Shown piece by piece: positions 27,001 to 36,256 of a stretch of DNA of 64,000 nucleotides. The notes under the pieces were generated by a model that did not search any database, was not told where the DNA came from, and saw nothing but the letters and a program-made list of their open reading frames with translations. Position 1 is the first letter of the stretch; the number at the start of each line of letters is the position of its first letter. The stretch spans positions 558,001-622,000 of the forward strand of contig NZ_CP061038.1 in the NCBI RefSeq assembly GCF_014490665.1, in the 5' to 3' direction. Origin of the DNA: Sphingomonas alpina. GTDB lineage: Bacteria; Pseudomonadota; Alphaproteobacteria; Sphingomonadales; Sphingomonadaceae. The translations under genes were made by a program, and so were the position numbers.

Positions 27001-29124
27001 CTATCGCAGATATGTCCTGATCGCCGTGCCGCCCATTGCCGGGTCCGAAATCGAATCCCGCCCGGTTTCCATCCGCCCGGCGAAGCGCCGGAAATAGCTC
27101 TTCTCCGCCGCGACCTCGACCGCCAGATCATACCAGCCGGATGTCGCCGATACGCGCCAGAGCTCGGTGACCGACTGGCCGGGACGCAGCGTGATCGTCC
27201 GGGCGTCGAGCGCCTTGCCATAGGCCATCGGGCGAATATCGATCCGCCGCGCTGCCGCGCTGGGATTGTCGAGCGTCAGTGCGATCGCGCGCCGCATCGG
27301 CTCCGGTCGCAGCGATACCTGCAGCGCGTCTCGGCTCCGCATCCCGATGAAATGACGATGGAATCCGTTCGGCCCCAGCACCCACAGATCATAGGCGCCG
27401 TCGCCCGCGCCCGCCCACAAGCCGCTCAGCCGGGCCGATGCGCCGACAGTATAGCGCCGCGGCGCGCGCTTGAGCTGCAACCGGTCATAGACATGGAAGA
27501 CCGCGCCGGCCCGGCCGCTATTGGCGAAGTCGAGACGGACGCCGTCATCGGCGACATGAGCCTGCACGTCGAGCGCATAGGGCAGGGCGCGTGAGCGGCG
27601 CGGGCCGGTCGCCTGGACCGGCATGTCGGGCTGGCCGGGCGGTACCGCTATCGTCCGCTTCGGTAGGGCGGCGGCACGCGCGGCCTGCGCAGCGGTGGCG
27701 GGCAGGGCAGGCCAGTTGCGCGCATCGTTCGGATGCCTGAAATCGAACGCGGAGGTCAGGTCGCCGCACACGCTGCGCCGCCATGGCGAGATGTTCGGCT
27801 CCTGCACCCCGAAGCGCAATTCCAGCAAGCGGATCACCGAGGTGTGATCGAATGTCTCGCTATTGACCCAGCCGCCCCGGCTCCACGGCGAGATCACGTA
27901 CATCGGCACGCGCGGGCCCAGGCCATAGGGACGCCCGATCAATTCCGGGCGCTCGAACAGGGCATCGGCGGCGGAGCGGACGAGATGATATTCGCCCTCG
28001 GTCGACACGGTCGATCCCCCGGCCAGACCATCGGCGGCGGCGGAATCGCGCGACGGCGGCGCGGGCGGCGGCATATGGTCGAAATAGCCGTCATTCTCGT
28101 CGAACATCACCAGCAGCGCCGTGCGGCTCCACACTTCGGGATTGGCGGTCAGCGCATCGAGCACGCGCGCGGTATAATCCGCGCCCTGCGCCGGGCTGGA
28201 GGCGGAGGGGTGTTCCGACCCGGCGGCATCGGCGATGATATAGGAAATCCGCGGCAGCGTGCCGGCCAGCACGTCCTGGCGCAACCGGTCGAGCTTCTGC
28301 GTGGAAAGGCCGCGCGCGATCAGCTCATGATCCGCGCCGCCCGGCCCGGCGGCATCCGCATCGCGGAAGCGGCGGAACCCGACCAGTGGATTGTCGGTGA
28401 AATTATCCGCCATGTCCTCATAGATGCGCCAGTCGATTCCCGCCGCCTGCAGCCGCTCGACATAGCTGGTCCAGCGATACCCCTCGGGCGCGCCGCCATT
28501 CTTTGCCAGTTGATCGTGCGAATTGGCGATCGACGGTCCGCCATTCCGGCCTGTCGGATCGTTGGTCCCGCTCCACAGGAACAGCCGGTTGGTGTTGGTC
28601 CCGGTCTGGACCGAGCAATGATAGGCGTCGCACAGCGTGAAGGCATGGGCGAGCGCATATTGAAAGGGCAGATCGGCGGCGCGGTAATAGCCCATCGACC
28701 CCGGTGTCTTCGCCTTGGGCCAGGCGCTCATCCGTCCTTCGTCCCATGCCGCCTGTGCATCGGGCCAGTTATGCGGCGTGCCCTCGGCGCGCATCAGCGG
28801 GAAGGCGGCGACCGTGTCGAGATGGAAGGGCGCGAGTCCCGCCGGCCGGTCCGGCGCGCCATATTGCGTCCAGATGGTTTGCCGGCCGGTTCCCGCCGCC
28901 GACGGGATTGGGAAGCGATCGCCAAAGCCCCGAACACCGGCCGCTGATCCGAAATAATGGTCGAAGCCGCGATTCTCCTGCATCAGGATCACGATATGCT
29001 CGACATCGGCCAGCGTGCCCGTGCGCACATCGGCGTCGATCGCCATGGCCCGCGCGATCGGGCTCGCCGCGAGCATTCCCGCACCCCCCGCCGCTAATAC
29101 CTGCCGTCGATCGATCCGCACCAT
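27001..29124 (-). CDS. Phospholipase C, phosphocholine-specific (PlcN/PlcH type)
   Basis: A 707-residue exported phosphoesterase. The N-terminus VRIDRRQVLAAGGAGMLAAS carries a twin-arginine-type signal, as is known for Pseudomonas PlcH/PlcN. ENRGFDHYFG (about residues 50-60) is the active-site and metal motif of the acid-phosphatase-like superfamily, followed by NSHDQLAKNG and MFDENDGYFDHMPPPAPP. Two C-terminal DUF756-like repeats (about 490-700) end the protein. It hydrolyses phosphatidylcholine or sphingomyelin outside the cytoplasm. The start at 29124 follows GGGAGAG; residues encoded upstream do not resemble a signal. Confidence 0.9.
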   Translation of the reverse strand: MVRIDRRQVLAAGGAGMLAASPIARAMAIDADVRTGTLADVEHIVILMQENRGFDHYFGSAAGVRGFGDRFPIPSAAGTGRQTIWTQYGAPDRPAGLAPFHLDTVAAFPLMRAEGTPHNWPDAQAAWDEGRMSAWPKAKTPGSMGYYRAADLPFQYALAHAFTLCDAYHCSVQTGTNTNRLFLWSGTNDPTGRNGGPSIANSHDQLAKNGGAPEGYRWTSYVERLQAAGIDWRIYEDMADNFTDNPLVGFRRFRDADAAGPGGADHELIARGLSTQKLDRLRQDVLAGTLPRISYIIADAAGSEHPSASSPAQGADYTARVLDALTANPEVWSRTALLVMFDENDGYFDHMPPPAPPSRDSAAADGLAGGSTVSTEGEYHLVRSAADALFERPELIGRPYGLGPRVPMYVISPWSRGGWVNSETFDHTSVIRLLELRFGVQEPNISPWRRSVCGDLTSAFDFRHPNDARNWPALPATAAQAARAAALPKRTIAVPPGQPDMPVQATGPRRSRALPYALDVQAHVADDGVRLDFANSGRAGAVFHVYDRLQLKRAPRRYTVGASARLSGLWAGAGDGAYDLWVLGPNGFHRHFIGMRSRDALQVSLRPEPMRRAIALTLDNPSAAARRIDIRPMAYGKALDARTITLRPGQSVTELWRVSATSGWYDLAVEVAAEKSYFRRFAGRMETGRDSISDPAMGGTAIRTYLR

Positions 29125-29345
29125 CGTCACACTCTCCCGCGCTGATCGATATGCCGGAACGGCGCAGGCGAACAGGTCAATCCTCGGGCAAGCAAGCGGG
29201 AAAATCGATACCTCGCCCTTTCGCGCAGCCGATTCAACGCCGCCGCCAATCATGAAAATGTGCGCGTGACGGACCGTCGCGGCGGCCCGGCACGCTCTTT
29301 CTCAGGATGAATATCGCAACAGCTCGTCGGAGTTCGCAAAGAGGC
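29125..29345. other. Gap between the phospholipase C start and element copy 3
   Basis: About 220 bases upstream of the phospholipase gene. This presumably carries its promoter, but I cannot point to convincing -35/-10 or regulatory sites, and there is no gene. Confidence 0.4.
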
Positions 29346-29348
29346 GCG

Positions 29349-29556
29349 GGTATCTCCCTGCAACTCCCTGTTATCATGCGCACCGCTCCCTGTTCCGCGC
29401 GCCCGATCTCCCTGTTATTCGATAACAGGGAGATGGAGGAATAATTGATTGAAATAGAAGGAAAATATCTCCAGAAAATCGCCCGAAAGCGGCCAAAAAA
29501 ATTGCCGCTCCCTGTTATTCTCCCTGTTATGCGCGAGATAACAGGGAGCGGCGTCG
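29349..29556. repeat. CTGTT/AACAG multi-hairpin element, copy 3 (prefix CTCC)
   Basis: CTCCCTGTT occurs five times (29364-29372, 29386-29394, 29408-29416, 29508-29516, 29520-29528) and its complement AACAGGGAG twice (29424-29432, 29540-29548). Two perfect hairpins: ATCTCCCTGTTAT (29406-29418) with 29422-29434, and CCGCTCCCTGTTAT (29505-29518) with 29538-29551. Between them is a purine-rich A/T-rich interior (29438-29490) containing ATTGAAATAGAAGG, and an A7 run at 29495-29501. The shared ATCCAACTTAACAG box is absent in this copy. It lies between two reverse-strand genes. Confidence 0.85.
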
Positions 29557-29593
29557 CACTTCCGTGGTGATGCGATGAACCGGAGACGCTGTA

Positions 29594-30667
29594 TCAGCTC
29601 CAGGCCGCCAGCTCCGCCCCGGTCAGCGGGAGGGGCATGGTCCGGCCTTCCGCCGCGGCCTGCGCCGCCGCCTCGATCACCGCCATCACCGCCAGCGCCT
29701 GGATCGGCGGCACCGGATTGGCGCCGCCACCGCGCAGCGCCTGATGGATCGCGCGGTAATAATTGCGCTGGTCGCCCGCCGGGGTCGGGAGGCTGCGCAC
29801 CTCATCGCCGTGATAGAGCCGCAGATCATCGCCGTCCTCGCCCCAGCCCGGCGCGCCCGGGGTGATGCCGGCAAGCAATTGCTGTTCCTGCCGATCGGCT
29901 AGCGCTTTGACCACGCTCGCCTCGGTGCCGTGGACGGTGAAGCGCGCGGTGCCGCCGGTCACCACCATCCCGGCATGGAGGATGACCCGTCGCGCGCCGT
30001 AGTTCAGCACGACATGCGCCCAGTCATCGACCTGTCCGCCACTGCGCTGCACGGCAAGGTTCGCCTGCAGGCTCTCGGGCAGGCCAAACAGCTGCAATGC
30101 CTGATCGACCAGATGCGGGCCAAGGTCGAACCAAACGCCGCTGCCGGGCAGCGCCTGCTCGCGCCAGCGGTCGCGCACCTCGGGGCGAAAGCGGTCGAAA
30201 TGCGATTCGAAATGCACGACATCGCCCAGCGTGCCGGCGTCGATCAGCTGCTTCACGCCGAGATAGTCGCTGTCCCAGCGCCGGTTGTGGAACACCGACA
30301 GCAGCCGGCCCCGTTCCTCCGCCAGGGCGATCAATGCGCGCGCCTCGTGGAGATCGAGCGTGAAGGGCTTGTCGACCACCACATGCTTGCCCGCGGCCAG
30401 CGCGGCACGCGCCAGCGGCGCATGGCTGCTGTTCGGGGTGGCAATGACGACCAGCTCGATCGCCGGATCGGTAATGGCCTGAAGCGGATCGGCCATAACG
30501 CTCATGCCGGGCAGGTCGGCCTGCACTTTCGCCGCATCGCTCGACGCGACCAGTGCGAGGTCGAGCCCCGCGATCGAGCGGATCAGCGGCGCGTGAAAGG
30601 TCCGGCCCGAAAAGCCATAGCCGATCAATGCGGTCCGGACCGCCGGTCCTTGAGCCGTGTCGTTCAT
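29594..30667 (-). CDS. Gfo/Idh/MocA family NAD(P)-dependent oxidoreductase
   Basis: A 357-residue dehydrogenase. The Rossmann domain starts RTALIGYGFSGRTFHAPLIR (residues 10-29, GXGXXG-like) and includes the EKP-like catalytic strand HVVVDKPFTLDLHEARALI near residue 95. The C-terminal alpha/beta domain begins about residue 130 (FHNRRWDSDYLGVKQLIDAG). Family members oxidise or reduce sugars and inositols. The substrate is not evident and no sugar transporter is next to it. The start is ATG 30667. Confidence 0.9.
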   Translation of the reverse strand: MNDTAQGPAVRTALIGYGFSGRTFHAPLIRSIAGLDLALVASSDAAKVQADLPGMSVMADPLQAITDPAIELVVIATPNSSHAPLARAALAAGKHVVVDKPFTLDLHEARALIALAEERGRLLSVFHNRRWDSDYLGVKQLIDAGTLGDVVHFESHFDRFRPEVRDRWREQALPGSGVWFDLGPHLVDQALQLFGLPESLQANLAVQRSGGQVDDWAHVVLNYGARRVILHAGMVVTGGTARFTVHGTEASVVKALADRQEQQLLAGITPGAPGWGEDGDDLRLYHGDEVRSLPTPAGDQRNYYRAIHQALRGGGANPVPPIQALAVMAVIEAAAQAAAEGRTMPLPLTGAELAAWS

Positions 30668-30740
30668 GTATGTTCGCCTTGCGGTTGCCGGCCTGTCCTA
30701 GACCAACATTGGATTGGGCGGAATCACCTCTCCTCCGTTC

Positions 30741-30768
30741 GCCCTTCGACAGGTTCAGCCCGAACGGG
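30741..30768. repeat. Dispersed CCCTTCGACAGGTTCAGCCC-type repeat
   Basis: A single copy of the same extragenic repeat family as 15113-15138 and 55470-55537, here reading GCCCTTCGACAGGTTCAGCC then CGAACGG. Function unknown. Confidence 0.65.
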
Positions 30769-30842
30769 GATGGATCAGCTCCAGCCTACATCCCTGATGA
30801 ACCCGCTGCCAGCGCGCAGCCGGAGTGAGATTGCCTTCGCCC

Positions 30843-31202
30843 TTACGGCTGGAGCACCCATTTGCCACGCTGCGCGGTGCAGCTCGACTTTGTATCGGCC
30901 AGCGATTTCGGGCTGCGTGCATAATAATAGGTTGTGACGGGCTGGCCGTAAGGGCCGACGCATTTCGCCTGCGCTCGGGGCGGGCAGGCCTTGAGGACCG
31001 TGGCTTTCAGGGGGCCGTTTGAATTGGACGAGCATTGCTCGGCATAGTCGGCGGCGGGGATCTTCAGGCTGGTCTCGCTGCAATCCTTGATTGCCTCGGA
31101 CATCATCTCTCCCTCGATCAGGCAGGCATTCTGGGCCTGAGCGGCCCCGCCGCTCGCCATCAACAGGACGAAACCGACCGCACCCGCCTTGACCAGATTC
31201 AT
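30843..31202 (-). CDS. Small exported cysteine-rich protein, uncharacterised
   Basis: A 119-residue protein beginning MNLVKAGAVGFVLLMASGGA with a cleavable signal (AQA-Q about residue 24). The mature part contains at least six cysteines (NACLIEG, KDCSET, QCSSNS, KACPPRAQAKC, SSCTAQRG), so it is likely disulfide-rich and periplasmic. The start at 31202 follows GGGGAGAAGG, a strong ribosome site, whereas an upstream ATG at 31235 lacks one. I do not recognise the family. Confidence 0.75.
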   Translation of the reverse strand: MNLVKAGAVGFVLLMASGGAAQAQNACLIEGEMMSEAIKDCSETSLKIPAADYAEQCSSNSNGPLKATVLKACPPRAQAKCVGPYGQPVTTYYYARSPKSLADTKSSCTAQRGKWVLQP

Positions 31203-31316
31203 GACCTTCTCCCCGCTCGGAACACGCATCGACATGCCTGTTCACAGATAGGTTTCGCGATCGCGGCTTGTCCAGAGCGGGTGGGTAAGTCCTTGCCGGA
31301 GCTGGGTGGGCGCCGC

Positions 31317-32063
31317 TCAGCGGCCGTTGCCGGGCGATTCGGTTTCCGGATAGTCGAGGCTCGGATACCAGTCGGTCCCGCGCCCGCCCGGCGTCCAGTC
31401 GAGGATGGTCCAGAGCGGCGTCGGGTCCGGCGCGAGGTGCGGGTCGAAGCCCGGATCGGCGGTGTCGAAGCCGCCTTCGGCCGCCCAGAACAGATTGACC
31501 GTGTCGCCGCGCCGCTGCCAGACGGAGACGATCGCGCCTTCATCGCCGTCCGCGTCGATCCCGCCATAATCGTGCGCGAAATCGTCGCCGATGCTCTGGT
31601 AGAAATGGAGATTGCGCCAGCCGCGCTCGAGCGCGACCGCCTGTTGCCGCGCGACCGGCGAACTGCCGATGATCGCCATTGCGATGCGCTGCTCGATATC
31701 GCGCGCAGGGATGTCGAGCGAGCCGACGAACGAGGTGCACATCGGGCAAGGGCGCTCGCGCTGTGGTCCGTACATCCAGTAATAGGTGAACAGCGTGTCG
31801 TGCCGCCCGAACATGTCGATCAGCCCGACCTCGCGCCCGTCCTCGCCGAGGAAGCGATAGTCCCTGGCCGCGCCGCCCGGCGGCAGTGCGCGGCGCAGCG
31901 CCGCGACGCGCTGGATCTGGCGGCGCAGCTCGATCTCCTCGGCAAGCAAGGCAGTGCGCGCGCGGTGATAGTCGTCGCTGTCGTGCGGGAAGGGCTTGCG
32001 GCCCTTGATTGCCAGCTCCATCGCCGGTGCGAGCGGCTGGTCGGGGTTTGCATGGTCGGTCAT
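31317..32063 (-). CDS. DUF899 family thioredoxin-like protein
   Basis: A 248-residue protein. LLAEEIELRRQIQRVAALRR (about residues 40-60) and the segment YWMYGPQRERPCPMCTSFVG (about 94-113) mark DUF899, a thioredoxin-fold family of unknown activity. The CPMC pair (residues 105-108) resembles a redox site. DUF899 proteins are often encoded near regulators that respond to small molecules, which is not obvious here. The start at 32063 excludes an upstream frame extension that overlaps other genes' DNA. Confidence 0.85.
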   Translation of the reverse strand: MTDHANPDQPLAPAMELAIKGRKPFPHDSDDYHRARTALLAEEIELRRQIQRVAALRRALPPGGAARDYRFLGEDGREVGLIDMFGRHDTLFTYYWMYGPQRERPCPMCTSFVGSLDIPARDIEQRIAMAIIGSSPVARQQAVALERGWRNLHFYQSIGDDFAHDYGGIDADGDEGAIVSVWQRRGDTVNLFWAAEGGFDTADPGFDPHLAPDPTPLWTILDWTPGGRGTDWYPSLDYPETESPGNGR

Positions 32064-32214
32064 CGATACTCTCCCGGATCGTCTCCCGGACAGGCGGCCC
32101 GTCATGTCGGAAAAATGCCCGCCGGTGCAGCGGCTCCAACGCCGGAGATGTGCCATGCGTTGCATTGTCGGGATGCGCGGCGGTGGACGAGGTGCGGGCG
32201 CCCACGCGCGTCGA

Positions 32215-32487
32215 TCAACGCTTCTCGAAATTCCGTTTCGCCGATTGCTGCTGGCCGATGATCCGCCATTGATCATAGGTGCGGCAGATCGTCTTGCGGG
32301 TCGGCTTGTCGTACAGGCATATTTGCCGATCGCCCGGAATCGGGTCGATCGGGCCAACCGGGATACCGAGCGGCGGGTTGGGCTTAGGGTCAGGTGTGCC
32401 CTGGGCATATTGTGCGTGCGCAGCCATGCAGGGCGTGAGCGACAACGCCAGAATCCAGCCGCTAAGACTGTGAAAAACGCGGTACAT
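32215..32487 (-). CDS. Small exported hypothetical protein
   Basis: A 90-residue protein beginning MYRVFHSLSGWILALSLTPC with a signal peptide (cleavage probably after AHA, about residue 25). The mature part has a proline-rich segment (PDPKPNPPLGIPVGPIDPIP) and two cysteines (QICLYD, KTICRTYDQW). The RTYDQW ending is common in small exported sphingomonad proteins. Function unknown. Confidence 0.65.
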   Translation of the reverse strand: MYRVFHSLSGWILALSLTPCMAAHAQYAQGTPDPKPNPPLGIPVGPIDPIPGDRQICLYDKPTRKTICRTYDQWRIIGQQQSAKRNFEKR

Positions 32488-32587
32488 TCCGGGAATGTAG
32501 CACCGGAAAGCCAGAGTGCCATAGGTCCCGGAATGTTTCGTGGTGACCGCGCTGTTTACCTGTGACGGCGCCGGGGATGATCCGCCG

Positions 32588-33397
32588 TTACTTGGGCTTC
32601 ACGAACTTCAGCGTCATCCGGTCGCTCTCCCCGATCGCCGCATAGCGTGCGCGGTCCGTGTCGCCCTCCTGATAGGTCGGCGGCAAGGTCCACACGCCCT
32701 TGGGATAGTCGTGCGTATCCTTGGGATTGGCGTTCACCCCGCTCTCGGCGACCAGCTTGAAGCCGGCCCTGGTCGCATAGGCGACCACCGTGGACTGCTT
32801 CATATAGCCGCTCTTGCCTTCCTCGACTCCCGCCTGGCCCTCGGGCAGCCGGTGTTCCTCGACGCCGAGCGTGCCGCCGGGCTTGAGCATGGCGAACATC
32901 TGGTCGAACGCCGCCTGCGTCTTGTCGCTCTCGCCAAAGCGCCAGTTATGGACGTTGCGGAACGTCAGCACGGCGTCCGCCGTCCCGGCCGGCACCTTCG
33001 GCCCCGCGCCTTCGGGGAAGATCGCATATTTTACCGTGCGATAGAGTTCGGGACTGGCCGCCTGCTTCGCCTTGACCGCGGCCTGGCCCTTCTCACTGGC
33101 GGCGGCGATGTAGAGCGTACCCTTGCCCGCGAGATAGGGGGCGAGAATTTCGGTATACCAACCGCCGCCCGGCCAGATCTCGACCACCGTATCGGTTGGC
33201 TTCACGCCGAAAAAGGCCAGCGTCTCGGCCGGATGGCGATACTGGTCGCGGGCCATGTTCTCGGGCAGGCGGGTCGGCGCCCCGACCGCGGCCATGATCT
33301 CGCGACCCGGCGTGGCGTCCTGCGCCTGGGCGATGCCGGCGGTCGGGGCGCCGGTGCCGATCATCAGGGCGGCGGCGAAAACGGGCAGGATGCGCAT
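32588..33397 (-). CDS. Exported class I SAM-dependent methyltransferase-like protein
   Basis: A 269-residue protein with a signal peptide (MRILPVFAAALMIGTGAPTA, cleavage near AQA) followed by a methyltransferase-fold domain. Motif I is degenerate (TVVEIWPGGGWYTEILAPYL, about residues 67-86), with VLTFRNVHNW later. Periplasmic proteins of this shape occur widely in Proteobacteria. Because AdoMet is not expected outside the cytoplasm, catalytic activity is doubtful. The start at 33397 is used since the longer frame lacks a signal. Confidence 0.82.
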   Translation of the reverse strand: MRILPVFAAALMIGTGAPTAGIAQAQDATPGREIMAAVGAPTRLPENMARDQYRHPAETLAFFGVKPTDTVVEIWPGGGWYTEILAPYLAGKGTLYIAAASEKGQAAVKAKQAASPELYRTVKYAIFPEGAGPKVPAGTADAVLTFRNVHNWRFGESDKTQAAFDQMFAMLKPGGTLGVEEHRLPEGQAGVEEGKSGYMKQSTVVAYATRAGFKLVAESGVNANPKDTHDYPKGVWTLPPTYQEGDTDRARYAAIGESDRMTLKFVKPK

Positions 33398-33554
33398 CGG
33401 AATTCCTTCTGGCGGGATACAGGTCGATACGCATCTTGTCGCGCACATCCGCATCCGGGACAATTGCCCGGCCGTGTAATTTTCCGTTTCCGCACCTTTC
33501 CATCCGCCGCCAACTATGATCATCTCGCGCTCGACAGACTTAAAGGGGTGGCAC

Positions 33555-35000
33555 ATGAAAAGCTGGTTGGCGGCGGTACAGGTTGCGGCATTGTGCGTCG
33601 GCGTCGCCGCTCCGGGAATTGCCCCGGCGCAGGTGCCGACCTCCTCGGCCCCGCTCGCGCTGAAGCCCGATCAGCAGGCATTCCTCGACCTCTACAAGGA
33701 GATGGTCGAGACCAATACGACGCTGTCGGTGGGCAGCTGCACTCAGGCCGCGGCGCAGGTCGCCACGCGGCTGAAGGCGGCGGGCTATACCGATGCCGAT
33801 ATCACGACATTCGCCGTACCCGATCATCCGAAGGAGGGCGGCATCGTAGCGGTCCTGCCGGGCACGTCGAAGATGCTGAAGCCGATGCTGCTGCTCGCGC
33901 ATCTCGACGTGGTCGAGGCGAAGCGCGAGGACTGGACGCGCGACCCGTTCAAGCTGATCGAGGAAGGCGGCTATTATTATGCGCGCGGCTCCGCCGACGA
34001 CAAGTCGATGGCGGCGGTGTGGGCGGATCTGATGATCCGATTCAAGAAGGACGGATACCGCCCCAAGCGCATGATCAAGATGGCGCTGACCTGCGGCGAG
34101 GAAACCACCTATGCCTTCAACGGCGCGCAGTGGCTGGCGCAGAACAAGGCCGATCTGATCGCCGCCGAATTCGCACTGAACGAAGGCGGCGGCGGCGATA
34201 CCGACGGCAAGGGCAAGGTGATCGTCCAGACGATGCAGGTCGGTGAAAAGGCGGTGCAGAATTTCCGGCTCGAGGCGACCAATGCCGGCGGGCACAGCTC
34301 GATCCCGATCCGCGACAATGCGATTTACGAACTGAGCGACGCGCTGGCCAGGGTGCGCGATTATGAATTCCCGGTGCTGATGACCGACACGACCAAGGCC
34401 TTCTTCGCCAAGGCGGGCGCGGCGCGGACCGACAAGATCGGCGCGGCGATGGTCGCGATCGCCGCCAACCCGCAGGACAAGGCGGCGGAGGCGATCGTGT
34501 CGACCGACCGCACCTATCATTCGATGCTGCGCACCACCTGTGTCGCGACCCTGCTCGATGGCGGCCATGCCAATAATGCGCTGCCGCAGCGCGCCGGCGC
34601 CAACGTCAATTGCCGCATGTTCCCGGGCCAGACGCTGGCGCAGACTCAGGCCGCGCTGGCCGCTGCGATCGGCGATGCGAAGGTGACGATCACCCCGGTG
34701 CCGCCGATCCGCCCGACCGCGGTGCCGCCGTCGCTCGACCCGCGCATCATGGGACCGGCCGAGACGCTGGTGAAGAAATATTTCCCCGGCGTGCCTTTGG
34801 TGCCGGTGATGTCGACCGGCGCGACCGACGGCATCTTCCTGGAGGCGGTCGGCATCCCGACCTATGGCGTGCCGGGCATCTGGGGCGACCCCGACGGCAA
34901 TGGCGCGCACGGCCTGAACGAGCGGATCGAGGTGCGCTCGCTGTTCACCGGGCGCGATTATCTGACCGACCTGGTGAAGGTCTATGCCAATATGAACTGA
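33555..35000 (+). CDS. Exported M20 family peptidase (zinc metallopeptidase)
   Basis: A 481-residue protein with a signal peptide (MKSWLAAVQVAALCVGVAAP...) and an M20/M28-type di-zinc peptidase domain: HLDVV (first zinc His), ARGSADDKS (bridging Asp), TCGEETT (catalytic and metal Glu pair) and the C-terminal GAHGLNE (last His). A dimerisation domain lies between about residues 225-345 (NAGGHSSIPIRDNAIYELSD). M20 enzymes trim dipeptides or N-acyl amino acids; this exported form probably acts in the periplasm. The start at 33555 follows AAGGGGTGG. Confidence 0.9.
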   Translation: MKSWLAAVQVAALCVGVAAPGIAPAQVPTSSAPLALKPDQQAFLDLYKEMVETNTTLSVGSCTQAAAQVATRLKAAGYTDADITTFAVPDHPKEGGIVAVLPGTSKMLKPMLLLAHLDVVEAKREDWTRDPFKLIEEGGYYYARGSADDKSMAAVWADLMIRFKKDGYRPKRMIKMALTCGEETTYAFNGAQWLAQNKADLIAAEFALNEGGGGDTDGKGKVIVQTMQVGEKAVQNFRLEATNAGGHSSIPIRDNAIYELSDALARVRDYEFPVLMTDTTKAFFAKAGAARTDKIGAAMVAIAANPQDKAAEAIVSTDRTYHSMLRTTCVATLLDGGHANNALPQRAGANVNCRMFPGQTLAQTQAALAAAIGDAKVTITPVPPIRPTAVPPSLDPRIMGPAETLVKKYFPGVPLVPVMSTGATDGIFLEAVGIPTYGVPGIWGDPDGNGAHGLNERIEVRSLFTGRDYLTDLVKVYANMN

Positions 35001-35038
35001 GCGCGGGCGGCGGTCCGTCGCAGGAGAGGAGGAGAGAC

Positions 35039-35695
35039 ATGATGCGGATGCTGGCCATCACCATTGTCCTGTTGTCGTCGGGCATGGCCGATGCGCAGCG
35101 TCTGCCTGCTTCGCGCCTCACCGACGCGCAGCTCAACGATTCGCTCGAACTCGGCCAGGAGATCGAGGACCGCGCCGATGGCGACCTGAACGGCGACGGC
35201 CTGATCGACACCGCCTATTCCGTGAGCAGCCCGGACGCGCGCGGCGTGACGGTGCTGATCGCGCAGCCGGCCGGTGTGAAGCCGCCCTTTCGGCCGATCG
35301 GTGAGCTCAAGCTTGAGCCGGTGGCGCTCGGCCCGGCATCGCTGTCGATCGCAAAGGGCGTGCTGAAGGTCGAGGAGTTGACCGGCGGGACGACGGCGGT
35401 GTCCGCCATCTACCGCTTCCGCATCGATCCGGCCGCGGGGCGGGGGCAACGCATGCGGCTGATTGGCCTCGATGCGACGCTCTACAGCCGCACCTATTCG
35501 CATGACGGGTTCGAGATGAGCTGGAACCTGCTGACCAGCGCGATCGTCACGCGCGAGTTGCGGCTCAACAAGGGCGGCGGTGATGCGGCCTATGACAAGG
35601 TGTTCGAGCAGCGCTCGAAGCGCGTGAGCAAGCCGCTCTACATGGAGGACGCGCCCGACCCCGAAATGGTCATGATCGATCTGCGCAAACGCTGA
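35039..35695 (+). CDS. Uncharacterised exported protein
   Basis: A 218-residue protein starting MMRMLAITIVLLSSGMADAQ with a clear signal peptide. The mature part begins RLPASRLTDAQLNDSLELG and contains DGDLNGDGLIDTAYSVSSPD (about residues 52-71), an EF-hand-like or VCBS-type acidic turn that could bind calcium. No catalytic motif is seen. The start at 35039 follows a very strong ribosome site (GGAGAGGAGGAGAG), 38 bp after the M20 peptidase, with which it may be co-transcribed. Confidence 0.75.
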   Translation: MMRMLAITIVLLSSGMADAQRLPASRLTDAQLNDSLELGQEIEDRADGDLNGDGLIDTAYSVSSPDARGVTVLIAQPAGVKPPFRPIGELKLEPVALGPASLSIAKGVLKVEELTGGTTAVSAIYRFRIDPAAGRGQRMRLIGLDATLYSRTYSHDGFEMSWNLLTSAIVTRELRLNKGGGDAAYDKVFEQRSKRVSKPLYMEDAPDPEMVMIDLRKR

Positions 35696-35728
35696 CGTCC
35701 GTACGCGCTTGATCAACCGCCCCGCGCC

Positions 35729-36256
35729 ATGCCTAATCCCATCATGCCCATCCTCAGATTTCTCCTCGCCGCGTTCGCGCTGATCCTCGCCACACCCTGT
35801 GCCGCTGGTCCGGTGGAGGATCGCGCCGCGATCCTCGCGGTGGTCGCGCGGATGGAGGCGGCGTGGAACCGCGGCGATTTCCGCGGCTATATGGCCGGGT
35901 TCCGGAATCCCGACGTGGTGTTCGTTTCCGGCGGGAAGTTCCAGGACGGGTGGCAGGGCACGCTGGACCATTATGTCCGTGACTATGGCGCCTCGCCCGC
36001 GACCCGCGGCACACTGCATTTCTACGACATGAAGATCGAACTGCTCGCGCCCGACGCTGCGATGCTGGTCGGCCGCTATCATCTCGAACGCCCGGTCCGC
36101 GCGGCCGAAGGGGTGAATACCCGGCTGTTCCGCAAGGTCGGTGGTGAGTGGCTGATCACGCTCAACCATGTCTCGGCCTATGACGTGGCGCCCGCGCCTA
36201 TTTCTCCGACACCTCCGTCCGTGCCAGCAGCGCCGTCAGGTCGTCCCGCCAATTGA
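35729..36256 (+). CDS. Exported NTF2-like / DUF4440 family protein
   Basis: A 175-residue protein with a signal peptide (MPNPIMPILRFLLAAFALIL) and an NTF2-like domain (AILAVVARMEAAWNRGDFRG, then NPDVVFVSGGKFQDGWQGTL and NTRLFRKVGGEWLITLNHVS), followed by a proline-rich tail. The last 59 bases overlap the 3' end of the convergent alpha/beta hydrolase gene at 36198, so the proline-rich tail may be acquired read-through. Function unknown. Confidence 0.78.
   Translation: MPNPIMPILRFLLAAFALILATPCAAGPVEDRAAILAVVARMEAAWNRGDFRGYMAGFRNPDVVFVSGGKFQDGWQGTLDHYVRDYGASPATRGTLHFYDMKIELLAPDAAMLVGRYHLERPVRAAEGVNTRLFRKVGGEWLITLNHVSAYDVAPAPISPTPPSVPAAPSGRPAN

Noticed and set aside
33540..34910. Long antisense open frame (456 codons) opposite the M20 peptidase
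   Set aside because: High GC content creates long antisense frames; this one lacks any recognisable domain, while the forward frame has a signal peptide and complete metal motifs.
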